A DNA stretch of 64,000 bases, taken from Amphibalanus amphitrite. Its lineage: Eukaryota > Arthropoda > Thecostraca > Balanomorpha > Balanidae. The position numbers were made by a program, and so were the translations under genes. The notes under the pieces are model-generated. The model saw nothing but the letters and a program-made list of their open reading frames with translations, was not told where the DNA came from and did no database searches. The stretch is from the NCBI RefSeq assembly GCF_019059575.1, contig NW_024882934.1, positions 101,518-165,517 on the forward strand. The letters run 5' to 3'. This document shows positions 1 to 11,345 of this stretch, in pieces (position 1 is the first letter of the stretch; each line of letters opens with the position of its first letter).

Positions 1-225
1 ACTGGTCACGGAAACAGTGACATATTGCCAGGTCATGGGGACAGTCTGACACATTGTCAGGTCGCGGGAACAGTCTGACACGCTGACCAGTAACAGGACA
101 TTGACAAATTAACAGGTATCGGATCGACAGTGGCACATATTTAACCGGTCACAGGACAGTGACGCATTGACCGGGCCACGGGACAGTCACATATTGACCG
201 TTCATGAAGACACGGCGACACAGCT
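1..225. repeat. Degenerate minisatellite, unit about 28 bp
   Basis: Seven to eight diverged units of 25-32 bp can be lined up. Each runs roughly GTCACGG-ACAGT-GACA-ATTGACCAG. The units differ by substitutions and small indels, so this is an old array. It runs straight into the TGAA microsatellite and may begin before the window. Confidence 0.75.
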
Positions 226-231
226 AGCTAA

Positions 232-456
232 ATGGATGAATGAATGAATGAATGAATGAAATAATGAATGAATGAATGAATGAATGAATGATGAATGAAT
301 GAATGCATGAGTGAATGAATGAATGCATGAGTGAATGAATGAATGCATGAGTGAATGAATGAATGAATGAATGAATGAATGAATGAATGAATGAATGAAT
401 GAGTGAATGAATGAATGAATGCACGCATGAATGGATGGATGAATGAACGAATGAAG
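232..456. repeat. (TGAA)n microsatellite with 20-bp higher-order unit
   Basis: Nearly pure GAAT/TGAA tetranucleotide repeat. Between about 300 and 360 a 20-bp higher-order unit containing GCATGAGTGAA occurs three times. Long open frames on the minus strand here encode only His-Ser-Phe-Ile repeats and are a by-product of the repeat. Confidence 0.95.
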
Positions 457-574
457 GACATGATTTACACAAGTCTTACTCTTGTGTAAGACTTGTGAAA
501 CTATATGACATATGCCAATAAGACCCTGGAAAGTATATACATACAAACGAGGAATTTCTTACAACTAGCTGCTC

Positions 575-2732
575 TTAGTGAGGCCGTACTAACCCGACGC
601 CGCAGTACTCGCAGATGAATGGTTTCTCCCCGGTGTGCGTTCGAATGTGATGAGTCAGCAGCACTTTCTTGGTGAACTCCTTCCCACAGACATCACAGCT
701 ATGCCTCTTCAAACAAGTTTCCTACAACACAGCAGAAAGTATGGCGTCATCGATACACACAAAGGTAGCCAGTGTCACATAAGTGTAGCACGTTAAATAG
801 CTCACAGCTCATAGCTCGATAGAAGCCCGATTATTCAGTATTTACACAAACTTCCATAGTCATTATGCTAGCAGACACCACAGAGATCGAAACACACATT
901 CCTTATTGCTCCGTCCTATACCCACCTATTCGCTTAGTCCCTTCCCACACTCACGATGCATCCCCGCTTTCTTGACGCCGCGTTTCCCGTTCTACTCACG
1001 GCATGTTTCCTCAGGCGGTTCTCGGTGGTAAATTTGCGTTCACAGTGTTCACAGCGCAGTCCCGTGCGTCGATGGCTCTTGCTGTGTACGGCCAGGTGCA
1101 GCTCCGAGAGGAATGACATGCCACACTGGGGGCACTGGTAGGGCCTCGGTCGGTGGCCGTGCGTTCGCAGGTGCTTCCTCCACACAGGCTGACTGGTGAA
1201 ACTCTTATTGCACCTGGGGAAAGGGGAGACGATTGGAACAGCTTTATATGCATACACCTGTGACCTGGGTAAGACGTGCACGCTTTTATTAGTGATAGAA
1301 GGCTGGAATGTACTGCCTCTAGACATGCTGGGTGTCGTGGTAAACGTCTAGACAGCGCATATCAAATAGTGCCTGGTTGCAAATCCGATTGCACGGTTTG
1401 CTCTAGCTACGTTGACCGTATAATGTATGCAATGTCCCAAGTAAAATACGAGCGAGCCGGCGTAGCAACCAAAACTAAAACCTCGGTAGCCATCTAGCGG
1501 CAATAGCTCTCTATAATGGTATGCAGTTCATCCTCACATTTTCGATTGATCATCCCTCGCCCTGTCACGACCGAACACCGCCCGCCGTCCACCCACCTGT
1601 TGCAGACGTAGGGCCGTGCGCCAGTGTGCACATCCTGATGCCGTTCCAGATCCGCTCTCCGGCGGAAGGTCCTCTTGCAGTGGCCGCACGGCAGTCGGCG
1701 GTCGTGCGCCTCATTCTGGTGCCGCCTCAGGAACCGTGGTGTGGGGAACGTCTCACCACATTGCCCGCAGCCATACGGCCGTAGCGGGGAGTCGGTGTGG
1801 CGCTCTATCTCGTGCGCCTCCAGGGCGTTTCGTGACATCATGGCTACCGGGCACAGCGGGCAGAAGTATACCATCTTGGCCAGGTGCTGGCGCATGTGCT
1901 CCCGACAGGCGACACGGGTCTCCAGGACGAGGTCGCACACGCCACACTGCGAGGTCTCCTCCTCGCGGATGTAAGTGGGGGGAGGGTCGGCCGGTGGTGG
2001 CGGCGGCGGCTCGGGTGTCGAAGGGGAGGCCACAGGACTGGCATCGTCACGCGCCTCTGGATCAAGGGAACCAACAGAAGCGGCATCCTCATCAGATTCC
2101 GCCTGAACCTCGCTCCCATCGTCGTCGTCCCGGCGGATCTCGATGTTTATGAGAACGGATTTATCGGAAACAGAGGAGCAGCCTGCGAGCCGCTCGGAGT
2201 GAGGTGACCGCGCCGCGGAGATGTAGTTCTGGCTCTCTGGGGGAGTTCCCGGCGGTGACGATCGGATCCAGGCAGGACGGCCGCGCCGCCGCTTCACCAC
2301 CGAGGCAGGTGGCGCCAAACGAGCCTCGCCACTGTCCAACCGAGCCAGAAACCGCGCCTCTAGCGTGTAGGCCTGCCTCCGGAGAGTGTCTACCTTCACT
2401 GCTAGGGAGAAGCACCGACGACAGAGGATATCTCCTGCGGGCAGGGGCCGATGTAGCGGCTGCAGTATAGCTAACAACACTGCCCTCACTGTCTGCGTGT
2501 TACAGTGATAGAGCCGATCGTCAATGGGCTCAAAAATATCTTTGTCATGATCTTCAGTCTCATTGATTTCAGCTGATTCATTATCAACACTCAGAGGTAA
2601 AGCTACATCATTCACCTTACTGCGAAGCTTAACTGAAGTTGGTGCGGTAACGCTTTCCAAGCAGATGATACAGTACTTTGAGTTGCCTTCAGTACGCACG
2701 TCAGCATCTTCTATCTCCGTAAATGCTTCCAT
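575..2732 (-). CDS. ZAD-like C2H2 zinc-finger protein, three exons
   Basis: Probable nuclear DNA-binding transcription factor. Exons on the minus strand are 2732-1597, 1213-1000 and 721-575. Splice junctions are AACAG|GTGGGT, CCCCAG|GTGC, GCC|GTGAGT and GTAG|GAAACT. The phases agree and give 498 residues. The N-terminus has two paired-cysteine motifs, C21-X2-C24 and C104-X2-C107, like the zinc-binding ZAD dimerisation domain of arthropod zinc-finger proteins, here with a long acidic insert between the pairs. An AT-hook-like RRRGRP lies near 148-153, followed by an acidic and proline-rich linker. Eight complete fingers follow: seven are C2H2 and the one spanning the second intron ends H-X3-C. 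A ninth finger (CEYC) is cut short by a stop after VRPH. The sequence G|GTTAGT at that point looks like a splice donor, so a further exon to the left of 575 is possible. The specific orthologue is not recognised. Confidence 0.85.
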
Positions 2733-3778
2733 GTTCAGCGTTTACCTTGCAGCTTACCACATCTGGAAAGGAGAATAAATAGGTAAGGATTCATCCTAGG
2801 GAGTGAATGGGGGGGGGGGGGGGCGGGGGAGATTCAAAAGCACCTCGTATTAGTCAATGGCGAAGTAAACGGCATAGGAGCAGCTAGTTTCATATAACTT
2901 CAGCTGGATACAGCGACGCCTTTGGTAGTTTTCAACCAAAGTTTTCCCGTGAGTGCGAGGCATACGTGGTAGGTAAATGCACACAAGTTAAAAGCAAGTC
3001 AACTCCTGAGGTGGCGAGCTCTCAGGAGTTCAGATTTTCGCATCGGCGCTAAGACCAGAATAGAGCCCACGACGATCAGTTACGGGGTGCGGTAGGACCT
3101 GCCAGTGAACGCATTTACCCTATATAAATTTTGGAGACGCATCGACCAGCCCTCTCCCGGGCCCTTCCCTGTAACCACCCCTCATTCACCTCCGTCAAGA
3201 CGTGGAAAGGCAGCCTGCTGCAGACGCGTTAGACAATATCTTTCTCAGCCCACTCGTAAGATTGTCACGGCCCATGAGTGCCAGATGTGTACTGTGTATT
3301 GTGGAAGATCTGTCCTAACATGCAATCTCCTTACTAGTGCGCACTATTTCTCGATTTGAATGCAAGTGACTGCGAATTAGTTTGTGCCAATGAATGAAAT
3401 GGTTGCAGGATATCTGAATAGCTGAACACAACGGACATCGAGAGCCGGATGACAGAGTTGCTGTGGAGAGCCCTTTTGCAGGTCATCGCGGATGCTCGCC
3501 ACGAAAAACACAACCAACAAATCTTCAAAAGTATTATTGAATGCATAATACCAGAAATTCTTCATACATAGAATGAAGTACACAATCACGTTTCATGACA
3601 CCTTTTCTGGACTTAACCAAAGGGCAAATAGCAAATGAGGCACCGGCATCCCGAACCCGATGACTAACACGAAGTCGGCAATCAAAGCATGTACATCAGC
3701 CTCATCTTTGTCACTGGCAGCGATAAGGGGCAATGATCCGAATCATCATCCTATGTTGAACATGGGTAGCGGAGATAA
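2733..3778. other. Intergenic region between the zinc-finger gene and DNAJC2
   Basis: This contains the 5' flank of the zinc-finger gene and the 3' flank of DNAJC2, since both genes are on the minus strand. A G homopolymer, broken by one C, lies at about 2809-2829. I see no convincing coding exon, and no clear poly(A) signal for DNAJC2 within the first few hundred bases. Confidence 0.6.
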
Positions 3779-5602
3779 CTACGCTTTGTCGGACACAGCC
3801 GCCTGAGCCGCCTTTTTCGCTTTGATCAGCTCTACAAGCTCCTTGTAGCGCCGCATACAGTCCTTCCTAGTGCGGTTGGGCAGACACTCCGCTATGCGAT
3901 CCCAACGGTCCTTGGTCTGAGGACCGTACGTCTTGAGCGCCTGCTCCAGCCGTTTCTGCTCCTCTGGAGTCCAGGGCGCCTGATTGCTACCCTGCTGATC
4001 CAGCGGAGTCTCGGTACGCTCGGAGATTCCAGTGTCGTCGATCTTGCTCGCAGCCTTCGTGCTCTTTTCGAAGTTTTCATACGCGTTTTGGTTGGCAGAC
4101 TGCTTGAGCTTCTGGTCTGACTTCTGCAAGTCTTTAGCATGAGCCAGTACCTCCTTGGCAGTCCTTTTAGAGCCGGATACGTGCTGGTTGATGAAGCTGG
4201 CGATTACCTCCCACCGCTGATTCGTTCCGGCCGGAAACAGTTTGACAGCCTTTATCAGCATCTGAAGCTCATCGTGCGACCAGGCCTTTGTTTTGGCTTT
4301 GCCGCCATTGGCAGTCGTCTTGGCGGCCACCGTGTCGCCAGAGATTCTCTCTTGTTCCACCTGTTTCTTGACGTGGTCGACCTCTTCCAGGAAGCGCTCA
4401 CGACCGCCAGTTGGTTGGGAGAGCTGTTCGTTAAGCTGATCCAGTCTGAGTGCGTCCAAAACGGTACACATGCGCTCCAGTTCCATCATGTGGTCAGCAC
4501 GCTCGGCATCGGACTCGGCGAAGTAGTCCTTCTCAGCACACAACTGGCGAAGTGTTTGCCGGCCGCGAGCGAGTGCCTGTCGCGCCGCTTCCTTCTGACG
4601 GCGCGCCGTTTCCTGCTCCTCACGTCGCGCTGCTTCCTCCGCCTCCCGGCGACGCTGCGCCTCCTCCTCAGCCAGTTTCAGTGCCCTTTCCTCTTCCTCG
4701 AGGCGGCGCTGCCGCTCCTCCTGCTTACGCTGTTTCTGAGCGGCCTTCTTGTCACGGTCCTCCTCCTTGAACCTCTGAATCCGTGGGTCAGCTGCATAGG
4801 CATTGTCGACCAGTTGCCGCAAACGGGCCGTCTCAGCTTTCTTCCTATCCTTCCGGGCCGCCTTGTTCTGCCGTTCAATGAAGCGGCGCTCATCACGGTT
4901 TTCACCTTTCTCCTTCTCTTCCTCATCCAGGTAACTGAACTCACGCCAGGAGTCAAAGTCATACCAGAAGCTGTAGAAATGTTCAACATCATCTCGTGAG
5001 GATTTGGCATTCCCAAGCTCTGGTACTGGACGTCGAGTTGACCAGCGTGCATTTCGCTCAAACACTGGACGGTACACCTTGAAAAACTTCTCTTTACTGA
5101 CTTTACCATCAGGGATTTCCTCATCAAAAAGTGGATCCACCGAGTCATAGCTGATTCTCTTTGCTGGAACTCCCAGAGTTTCATAGGCACGAGTGATGCA
5201 AGTGAAGTAATCATCTTCATCTCTGATCTCTTCCCCTGCACCCCTACGCTTGTCTGGGTGATGCCTCAACACCTTCTGACGGTACGCTTTTTTGATGTCA
5301 TCCTCAGTGGCCTTGTACCGCAGCTTTGAAAGACCAAGAACCTTGTAGTGATCTTGTTTCTTCCACTCCTTAGGGCAGAGGGTGCGAAGAAAGGTAATAT
5401 CATCCTCGATAACCACCTCAACTGCTGAATCCTCTTCTTGCTCCTCTGAATCAGCTTCGATCCCAAGACTGTGAGAATTCACACGTGCCAAACAAAACTT
5501 CTTGTACTGCGCGCCGACGGGCTCTACATCGAGAAGGTCGTACGCTGTCAAACTCGAAAATACTTCTACTGTTCCAAAACTTTGCATGGTCACAGCAGCC
5601 AT
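3779..5602 (-). CDS. DNAJC2: DnaJ homolog subfamily C member 2 (zuotin/MPP11/ZRF1)
   Basis: Ribosome-associated J-domain cochaperone. In this family it pairs with an Hsp70-like partner at the ribosome exit tunnel to help nascent chains fold, and vertebrate members also bind ubiquitylated histone H2A. The 607-residue single open frame matches the family from end to end: an N-terminal VEPVG motif near 27, a J domain at about 84-150 with HPD at 115-117, the conserved FYSFWYDFDSWREFSYLDEE block, a highly charged coiled-coil segment, and two SANT/Myb-like domains at about 440-490 and 543-594. Human DNAJC2 is 621 residues. The start is the first ATG of the frame; a second Met lies at residue 6. No intron interrupts the gene, whereas vertebrate orthologues are multi-exonic. 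It has no frameshifts or stops, so it looks functional. Confidence 0.97.
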   Translation of the reverse strand: MAAVTMQSFGTVEVFSSLTAYDLLDVEPVGAQYKKFCLARVNSHSLGIEADSEEQEEDSAVEVVIEDDITFLRTLCPKEWKKQDHYKVLGLSKLRYKATEDDIKKAYRQKVLRHHPDKRRGAGEEIRDEDDYFTCITRAYETLGVPAKRISYDSVDPLFDEEIPDGKVSKEKFFKVYRPVFERNARWSTRRPVPELGNAKSSRDDVEHFYSFWYDFDSWREFSYLDEEEKEKGENRDERRFIERQNKAARKDRKKAETARLRQLVDNAYAADPRIQRFKEEDRDKKAAQKQRKQEERQRRLEEEERALKLAEEEAQRRREAEEAARREEQETARRQKEAARQALARGRQTLRQLCAEKDYFAESDAERADHMMELERMCTVLDALRLDQLNEQLSQPTGGRERFLEEVDHVKKQVEQERISGDTVAAKTTANGGKAKTKAWSHDELQMLIKAVKLFPAGTNQRWEVIASFINQHVSGSKRTAKEVLAHAKDLQKSDQKLKQSANQNAYENFEKSTKAASKIDDTGISERTETPLDQQGSNQAPWTPEEQKRLEQALKTYGPQTKDRWDRIAECLPNRTRKDCMRRYKELVELIKAKKAAQAAVSDKA

Positions 5603-6004
5603 TATGATGGACCCGTATGTTCAGCAATTAATTAAAAACACAAAAACGGCCACCTGACCTCCCACAACTCTCAAACGCGTCCACACACGCGCATCTCTCA
5701 CACACTATTCTGCATCAAGGATATACGAAATGTATGCTTGCAGAAATTGGCCATCTGAGATCGAGTTGCTTTTTTGATAAATGACGTCATAGAAAACAGA
5801 AAGAAACAATCATTTAGCCATTTTCCTGATATTTTTGCCATATTATGGCTTCAACTGGTAAGAATAAATAAGAATGAAATGTTTTATCCATTTCAAAATG
5901 ATACTGCACTCGATTTTTTAGAATTTTTCTTTTGATTTTTTCTTGTGACGTCATTGATATTCTTAAAGTCAAATAAATCACTATTACAAGATATTTATTT
6001 CTAC
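5603..6004. other. DNAJC2 upstream region
   Basis: AT-rich DNA between the DNAJC2 start and the LINE. It holds two TGACGTCA palindromes (separate entry). The sequences around them are partly inverted relative to each other, so this could also be a small inverted-repeat element. No exon is visible. Confidence 0.5.
5782..5953. promoter_or_regulatory. Pair of TGACGTCA (CRE/ATF-type) sites upstream of DNAJC2
   Basis: Exact TGACGTCA octamers lie at 5782-5789 and 5946-5953, about 180 and 344 bp upstream of the DNAJC2 ATG. The octamer is the consensus for CREB/ATF bZIP factors. Stress-linked control of a cochaperone gene would be plausible, but this is inferred from the motif alone. Confidence 0.35.
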
Positions 6005-6266
6005 AACAAATGGCGCATTTACGACAGTTTTTCGGCTGCTTCGCTCATTTCTCTAATCTCAATCTCACAAATCACAAATTTCTTGGAGCCTCTGTTTGGT
6101 ACTTAGTTTTCTGTTTCGAAGTTTTTCCGTGCGCGTTGGTTGAAGTTGGCGTCTGCACTTCGCCATCTTGTCTACTTCATCAGGTCGTATTGTCCATTCT
6201 TTTCGCTTTCTTCTTTACTATTCTAGAGACTTTTCATAATCAAGGTTCTTTGTTCTCTATCTGACC

Positions 6267-7583
6267 ATGCCGCCTGCCTTCTCCAAGGCGGTCACTGCCA
6301 CGCTGGAAGGAAAGTTTGTCCCAGGCGGCCCAGCCTACGTTCTTGCTAGATTCAAAAACAAAGACAAAAGCTTTCGAAACTTTAGCCCATACAAAATCCG
6401 GGATGAACTTCTGAAGGTTCTGTATTACCCAGCAGCCAAAGTCTCTGCCCTGCGAAGTGGAACTCTTCTAGTTCAAACACAGGATGCGAAACAGACTGAT
6501 GCGCTTCTGGCATGGACCTCGTTCGGAGAGGATGAAATATCTGTGATTCTTGCTGATCGACTTAATCAGGTTGAGGGCATTGTGTATGCCCCAGAGCTCA
6601 TGACAGAATCGCCTCAAACTATCCTCCATGAAAGCCGCGACCAGGGAGTAGTGAGCATCACTCGACTTCCTTCCAAAAACAACAAACCCAACCCGCTTCT
6701 CAAAGTCAGGTTCTCTGCAACGCAACTTCCAGCTCACTTCTATGCTGTATATGTGCGGTACGAGGTGAGGCCCTCATACCAACTCCCTCGACGATGCATC
6801 AGGTGTCAGAGATATGGACATGGCAGGGGCACGTGCAGGGCTCGCACGGAAAGATGCGCAAGGTGTGCTGGAGACCATCCAACCCTTGGCTGTGATGCCC
6901 CACCATGCTGTGCGGCATGTGGAGGCCCCCACCCAGTCACCAGCAGGGAGTGCCCTGTCTGGAAGGAAAAGGCCAACGAGCTTAGAGGAGTAGCCCCACA
7001 GCTGTCCAACCAAACCCGGACCCAAGCAAGGGTGATACCTCAGGCCAGTCCCTTCAACCAGGAGCGCGATTGGCCAGAGCTGGCTACCCCAACAGCTGGC
7101 CCTTCTGGTGACAGGTCCCGGCGAGCTGCTCCCAAGCCCCGACCTGCGTCCTACAGCTCTCTCTCACAGGCTCCTGCAACCAAACCGACAAAGGGGCCCC
7201 AGCTCGTGCATGAAAGCACCGAGGGTCGCCCCCCGGCCCAAACATCAGAACTGAACGGAGAGATCGAGCAGGACAGAACCCCCTTGCTCACTGACCCCTC
7301 CCCAGTAACTCCGATACTGCGGTCCAGGGCCCTCGACTCTGATGACTCAACAGGTCGTGAGCAAACAGAGAATCTCACCGATGAGGAGGAGACGCCAAAC
7401 AGTCGCTCTCTTTTCTCCCTGCAGCGATCGCCAGCCATGTATAGCGATAGTGACTCTGACTCGTCTCTGACGCAATTCACCCAGAAGACACCGAGCACTC
7501 GCCTCCGATCACGCACAGTCAAAAAGAAGAACATGGGCGTACGATCGCAGCCTGTGACCAAACGGTCTTTCATTCCTGAATAG
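6267..7583 (+). CDS. LINE ORF1 protein (zinc-knuckle, Gag-like)
   Basis: A 438-residue protein expected to bind element RNA and form the ribonucleoprotein. After an N-terminal domain of about 170 residues come three cysteine/histidine knuckles at about 177-235: C-X2-C-X4-H-X4-C (CIRCQRYGHGRGTC), CARCAGDHPTLGC and CAACGGPH-X6-C. The C-terminal 190 residues are Ser/Pro-rich and look disordered. The start is the first ATG, in the context GACCATGCC. It ends 26 nt before the first ATG of ORF2. This layout is usual for I and Jockey group LINEs. Confidence 0.85.
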   Translation: MPPAFSKAVTATLEGKFVPGGPAYVLARFKNKDKSFRNFSPYKIRDELLKVLYYPAAKVSALRSGTLLVQTQDAKQTDALLAWTSFGEDEISVILADRLNQVEGIVYAPELMTESPQTILHESRDQGVVSITRLPSKNNKPNPLLKVRFSATQLPAHFYAVYVRYEVRPSYQLPRRCIRCQRYGHGRGTCRARTERCARCAGDHPTLGCDAPPCCAACGGPHPVTSRECPVWKEKANELRGVAPQLSNQTRTQARVIPQASPFNQERDWPELATPTAGPSGDRSRRAAPKPRPASYSSLSQAPATKPTKGPQLVHESTEGRPPAQTSELNGEIEQDRTPLLTDPSPVTPILRSRALDSDDSTGREQTENLTDEEETPNSRSLFSLQRSPAMYSDSDSDSSLTQFTQKTPSTRLRSRTVKKKNMGVRSQPVTKRSFIPE

Positions 7584-7609
7584 GTCATCACAGCCCCTTG
7601 CTGTAAGCA

Positions 7610-10600
7610 GTGTTCATGCATTTTCTTCAATGGAATGTAGGAGGTCTTCTCTCACATCTATCAGAATTTAAGCAGCATCTACAAAAAGAAATTCCTCTTC
7701 TAGCAGCAATTCAAGAAACGCATTTTCGGAACTCTGATCACTACAATTATGATGTCCCTGGATACACATTGTATAGACATGACATAAATATGCCAAATCG
7801 ACAGGGAGGGGTTGCACTATATGTAGCGAACTCTCTTCCTCAGCGTCAAACAATCTTGGCTTCCACACTTAATGTGGTAGCGGTAACAATTTCCTTGTTT
7901 AATCGAGAGGTTTTGGTCGCATCGGTGTACTTGCCACCCAACTCAAACATTGTTAACCGTGATACCATAAATGCTCTGTTTGGACAAATGCCTGAACACT
8001 GTTTGATGCTAGGCGATTTCAACGGCCACAGTCCATTATGGGGCAGCCAACAGCTAACTCCAAGAGGGCGGATCATAGAGACTGAACTCAACCGCCAATC
8101 TCTTATAACTATGAATGATGGAACTCCGACTTTCATCAGCCACAGCTATCATACAACATCCTCCATTGACCTATCAATCTCTTCCCCCAGAATAGCCCCG
8201 CTTTTTAAATGGAATGTTTCACCAGACCCCCTTTTCTCAGACCACTTTCCTATAACCATTGAGCTTGCCAACGCCACACCACTGTCTCCTATAACTGAAC
8301 GCAAAATATGGAAAACGGGTAAGGCTGATTGGAAAGCATTTAACGCGAGTGTCAACCGTCATTCCCCTTACAGCATGACCCGTACGATATCGAACTTCAT
8401 AAACGCAGTAAGGGCTTCAGCCAGTGAAACGATAAAAGAAAAAACCATCAAAGTCGGTGGCCCAAATTTACCTAAAAATCCACCCTGGTGGAATTGGAAA
8501 TGTCAGCGAGCCAAGGCTTTGCGGAAAAGGGCATACAAGCAATTTCAAAGGTGTATCTGTGATAGACACGCCCACCTCTATTCAGCAGCACGGAAAGAAT
8601 GTGCTGAAATTATATATAAGGAAAAAAAAGGAAGCATGGGAAAATTACGCTGCTAAGTGTAACCGATTCACCCCCCTCAGCGAGATATGGTCCCAAGTTC
8701 GGTCTTTTGCTTCCAGAAGAACCGCTCCACGCCCCTTCCCCCAACTGCGTATAAACAACACGTTCATAACGGCCCCGCCTGAAGTCGTAAATGCTCTCGC
8801 CAGACAGTTTGCAGCCGCTTCCTCGACAGAGATTTACGATCCAAATACTCATCGAATCCTTATCAGCCAAACCAATAATCTTGATTTTTCCTCAGCTAAT
8901 ACTGAGTCCTATAACGTTCCTTTTACCCTTCGCGAACTTAAATTATCTTTGGCAAAGGCCAGCCCCAAGACGTCGGTAGGCCCTGATGGTCTTCCTTACG
9001 CATTTTACATCAACCTAGACGAACTAAACCTATCCACTCTACTCATCGCTCTAAATAATCTTTGGTTAAATGATTCCTTCCCGGATGAGTGGCTCAGGAG
9101 TATTATCGTTCCGATTCTAAAACCAGGCAAAGACGCTCAACTCCCAAATTCCTACCGCCCAATCTCTCTCACAAACTGTATTTGCAAAATCTTTGAGCGC
9201 ATGGTGATCACCCGCTTGCGTTATTACCTGGAAGATAAAAAATGCATAGACTCCTGCCAAAGTGGATTTCGTCAACACCACAGCACGGCAGATAATGTCG
9301 TTCGTCTAATCTCTGACATTCAAGTTAACTGGGAACGTCGCCAACCAACAGTTGCTGTTTTCCTGGACCTAGTTTCTGCCTTTAATAAAGTTCACAGCTC
9401 GACGGTTCTGAACAAACTGCATTCAATCGGCATTAGAGGCCATTTGGCCATCTTTCTTCGTAATTTCCTCAAACCTCGCACCTTCAGAGTTCGTTGTCAA
9501 ACCACGCTCTCTGATGCTTTCCGAATGGAGCACGGTGTACCCCAAGGAAGTGTATTGTCACCTACCCTATTTCTAATCGCTATTAATGATCTCTTTTTAT
9601 CACTTCCACGGTTTCTTACCCTCTCTGTCCGTTACTCACTTTTCGCCGACGATATTGCAATATGGGTCTCCCACAAAAGCTATAAACAAGCCTTTTCAAT
9701 TATACAAAAGGTAATCGATCACTGCGTTCAATGGTGTAAGAAATGGGGCTTCTTTCTGTCAGCTCCTAAGTCAGCTCTGATGGTCTTTAAAAGGGGACCT
9801 CTACCGTCCTTGGACGAATCGCCACAGATTGATGGAAATAGAATCCCGTTTTACACATCCCACAAATTTTTGGGGATAATCCTGGACTCAAATCTGACTT
9901 TTCGACTCCACGTAGAGCACATCAGGACACGTTGTCTTAAAAGAATAAACGCCCTAAGATGCATCTCAGGTTTTACCTGGGGTGCGGACAGAAAAACGTT
10001 GTCAATGCTTTATATAGGACTCATCCGATCTACTCTCGAATACAACTGTTACCTTTTTAGTACACTCTCGCCCACTCTTTGTAAACGGCTCGAAGCCATA
10101 CAATCAAATTGTCTACGGATGATAACCGGGGCGTTCCGCACAACACCGACACTCTCCCTGCGAACGGAGGCAAACCTGCCAGCACTAGAAGACCGCCGTT
10201 TCTTCCTTTTCCTACGATACTACTATCGCGCCAAAAGTATTCCAAACCATTCTGCAATTCCAGCGATGGAAGCCAGGAAACCCTTTTCCCGGCAACCTCT
10301 CCGCAGGTCGTGCTTCCTTCCAGAAATTATAAATCAGGCTCATGAGATACTCAACATTGGCCAAATAAACGTTGCCTCTAAACCGCCTATGCTTCCCTTC
10401 TGGCTCCTGCGAGACATTTCTATTGAATATCTTTTTAACGATTCAAAATCTAACATTTCGCCAATGGATGCCCAATTGCTGTTCCATGAGTATGTACAGA
10501 GAAACCTAGACTCCACATTCTTCTACACTGACGGCTCATGTCTTTCAAACCAAACGGGCGCGGCAGCCGTGGGCCCGAATATTAGATACAAAATACGCCT

Positions 10601-11345
10601 GCAAGACCATGCCACTATTTTTTCAGCAGAAGTTCACGCTATTCAAACGGTAGTCCGTCATATACAAACACTTCACATTGAACAGGCAATAATCTGCACC
10701 GATTCCAAATCTGCCCTTCAGGCTCTAGAAAGAACTGATAACGTCACCCACTACTGCATCCAAAATATCCACAAAATGCTACTAGAACTAGACGAAAGTC
10801 AGCATATAACTTTTTTTTGGGTGCCAAGTCATTGTGGCATCGCAGGGAATGAGCTGGCAGACACCCTCGCTAAGGAAGGAGCAATGAGAGCAGACCCTAG
10901 TGGGGTGCCTCTCTCGATTGGGGACGTCTGCCACAAACTCCGAACAAAATTTAATACTTACCTACAAAACAAATGGAATCAAACCCACTCTCCTCATTTA
11001 TATGCGATCAAGCAAAATCTTACATCCTGGACAACTTGCAACCAGCCAAATAGGATTCGCGAGGTTACACTGGCAAGGCTACGATGCGGACATACTCGTT
11101 TCACCCACTGTCATCTTTTCGAAAGGACGGACCCACCAATGTGCCAATCATGCAACACACGCATTACGGTTGAACACATTCTAATCGGATGCACAGCCCT
11201 CCGCAACGAACGAAAACATATCAACAACTACCTTACAAAATATCGCCTCAGAAACGATCTTCCGACTCTTCTCGGAGATGATCCAGCACTAACTGATCTA
11301 GTACTTGATTTTGTCTTAAACTCACCTTATTCCGACAAACTGTAA
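7610..11345 (+). CDS. LINE ORF2 polyprotein: endonuclease, reverse transcriptase, RNase H (one frameshift)
   Basis: The first part (7610 to about 8621) is an APE-type endonuclease with QETHF, GDFNGHSPLWG and SDHFPI motifs, which nicks target DNA. The second part (about 8622-11345) is a reverse transcriptase with PDGLPYAF, SYRPISL, FLDLVSAFNKV, GVPQGSVLSP and the catalytic FADD, followed by RNase H (YTDGS, SAEVHAI, TDSKSAL, VPSHCGIAGNELAD). A cysteine/histidine motif (CQSC-X7-HILIGC) ends the protein. The two parts are in different frames. The switch lies at a run of eight A at 8622-8629; seven would keep one frame, so an extra A has been inserted, or this is a base-calling error in a homopolymer. 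No other defect is visible. Confidence 0.93.

Noticed and set aside
202-546. His/Ser/Phe-rich open frames on the minus strand
   Set aside because: Translation of the TGAA microsatellite.
1616-2152. 178-residue plus-strand frame
   Set aside because: Shadow of the GC-rich zinc-finger exon on the other strand.
4139-4999. 286-residue plus-strand frame antisense to DNAJC2
   Set aside because: Shadow of the strongly conserved DNAJC2 coding strand; no family resemblance of its own.
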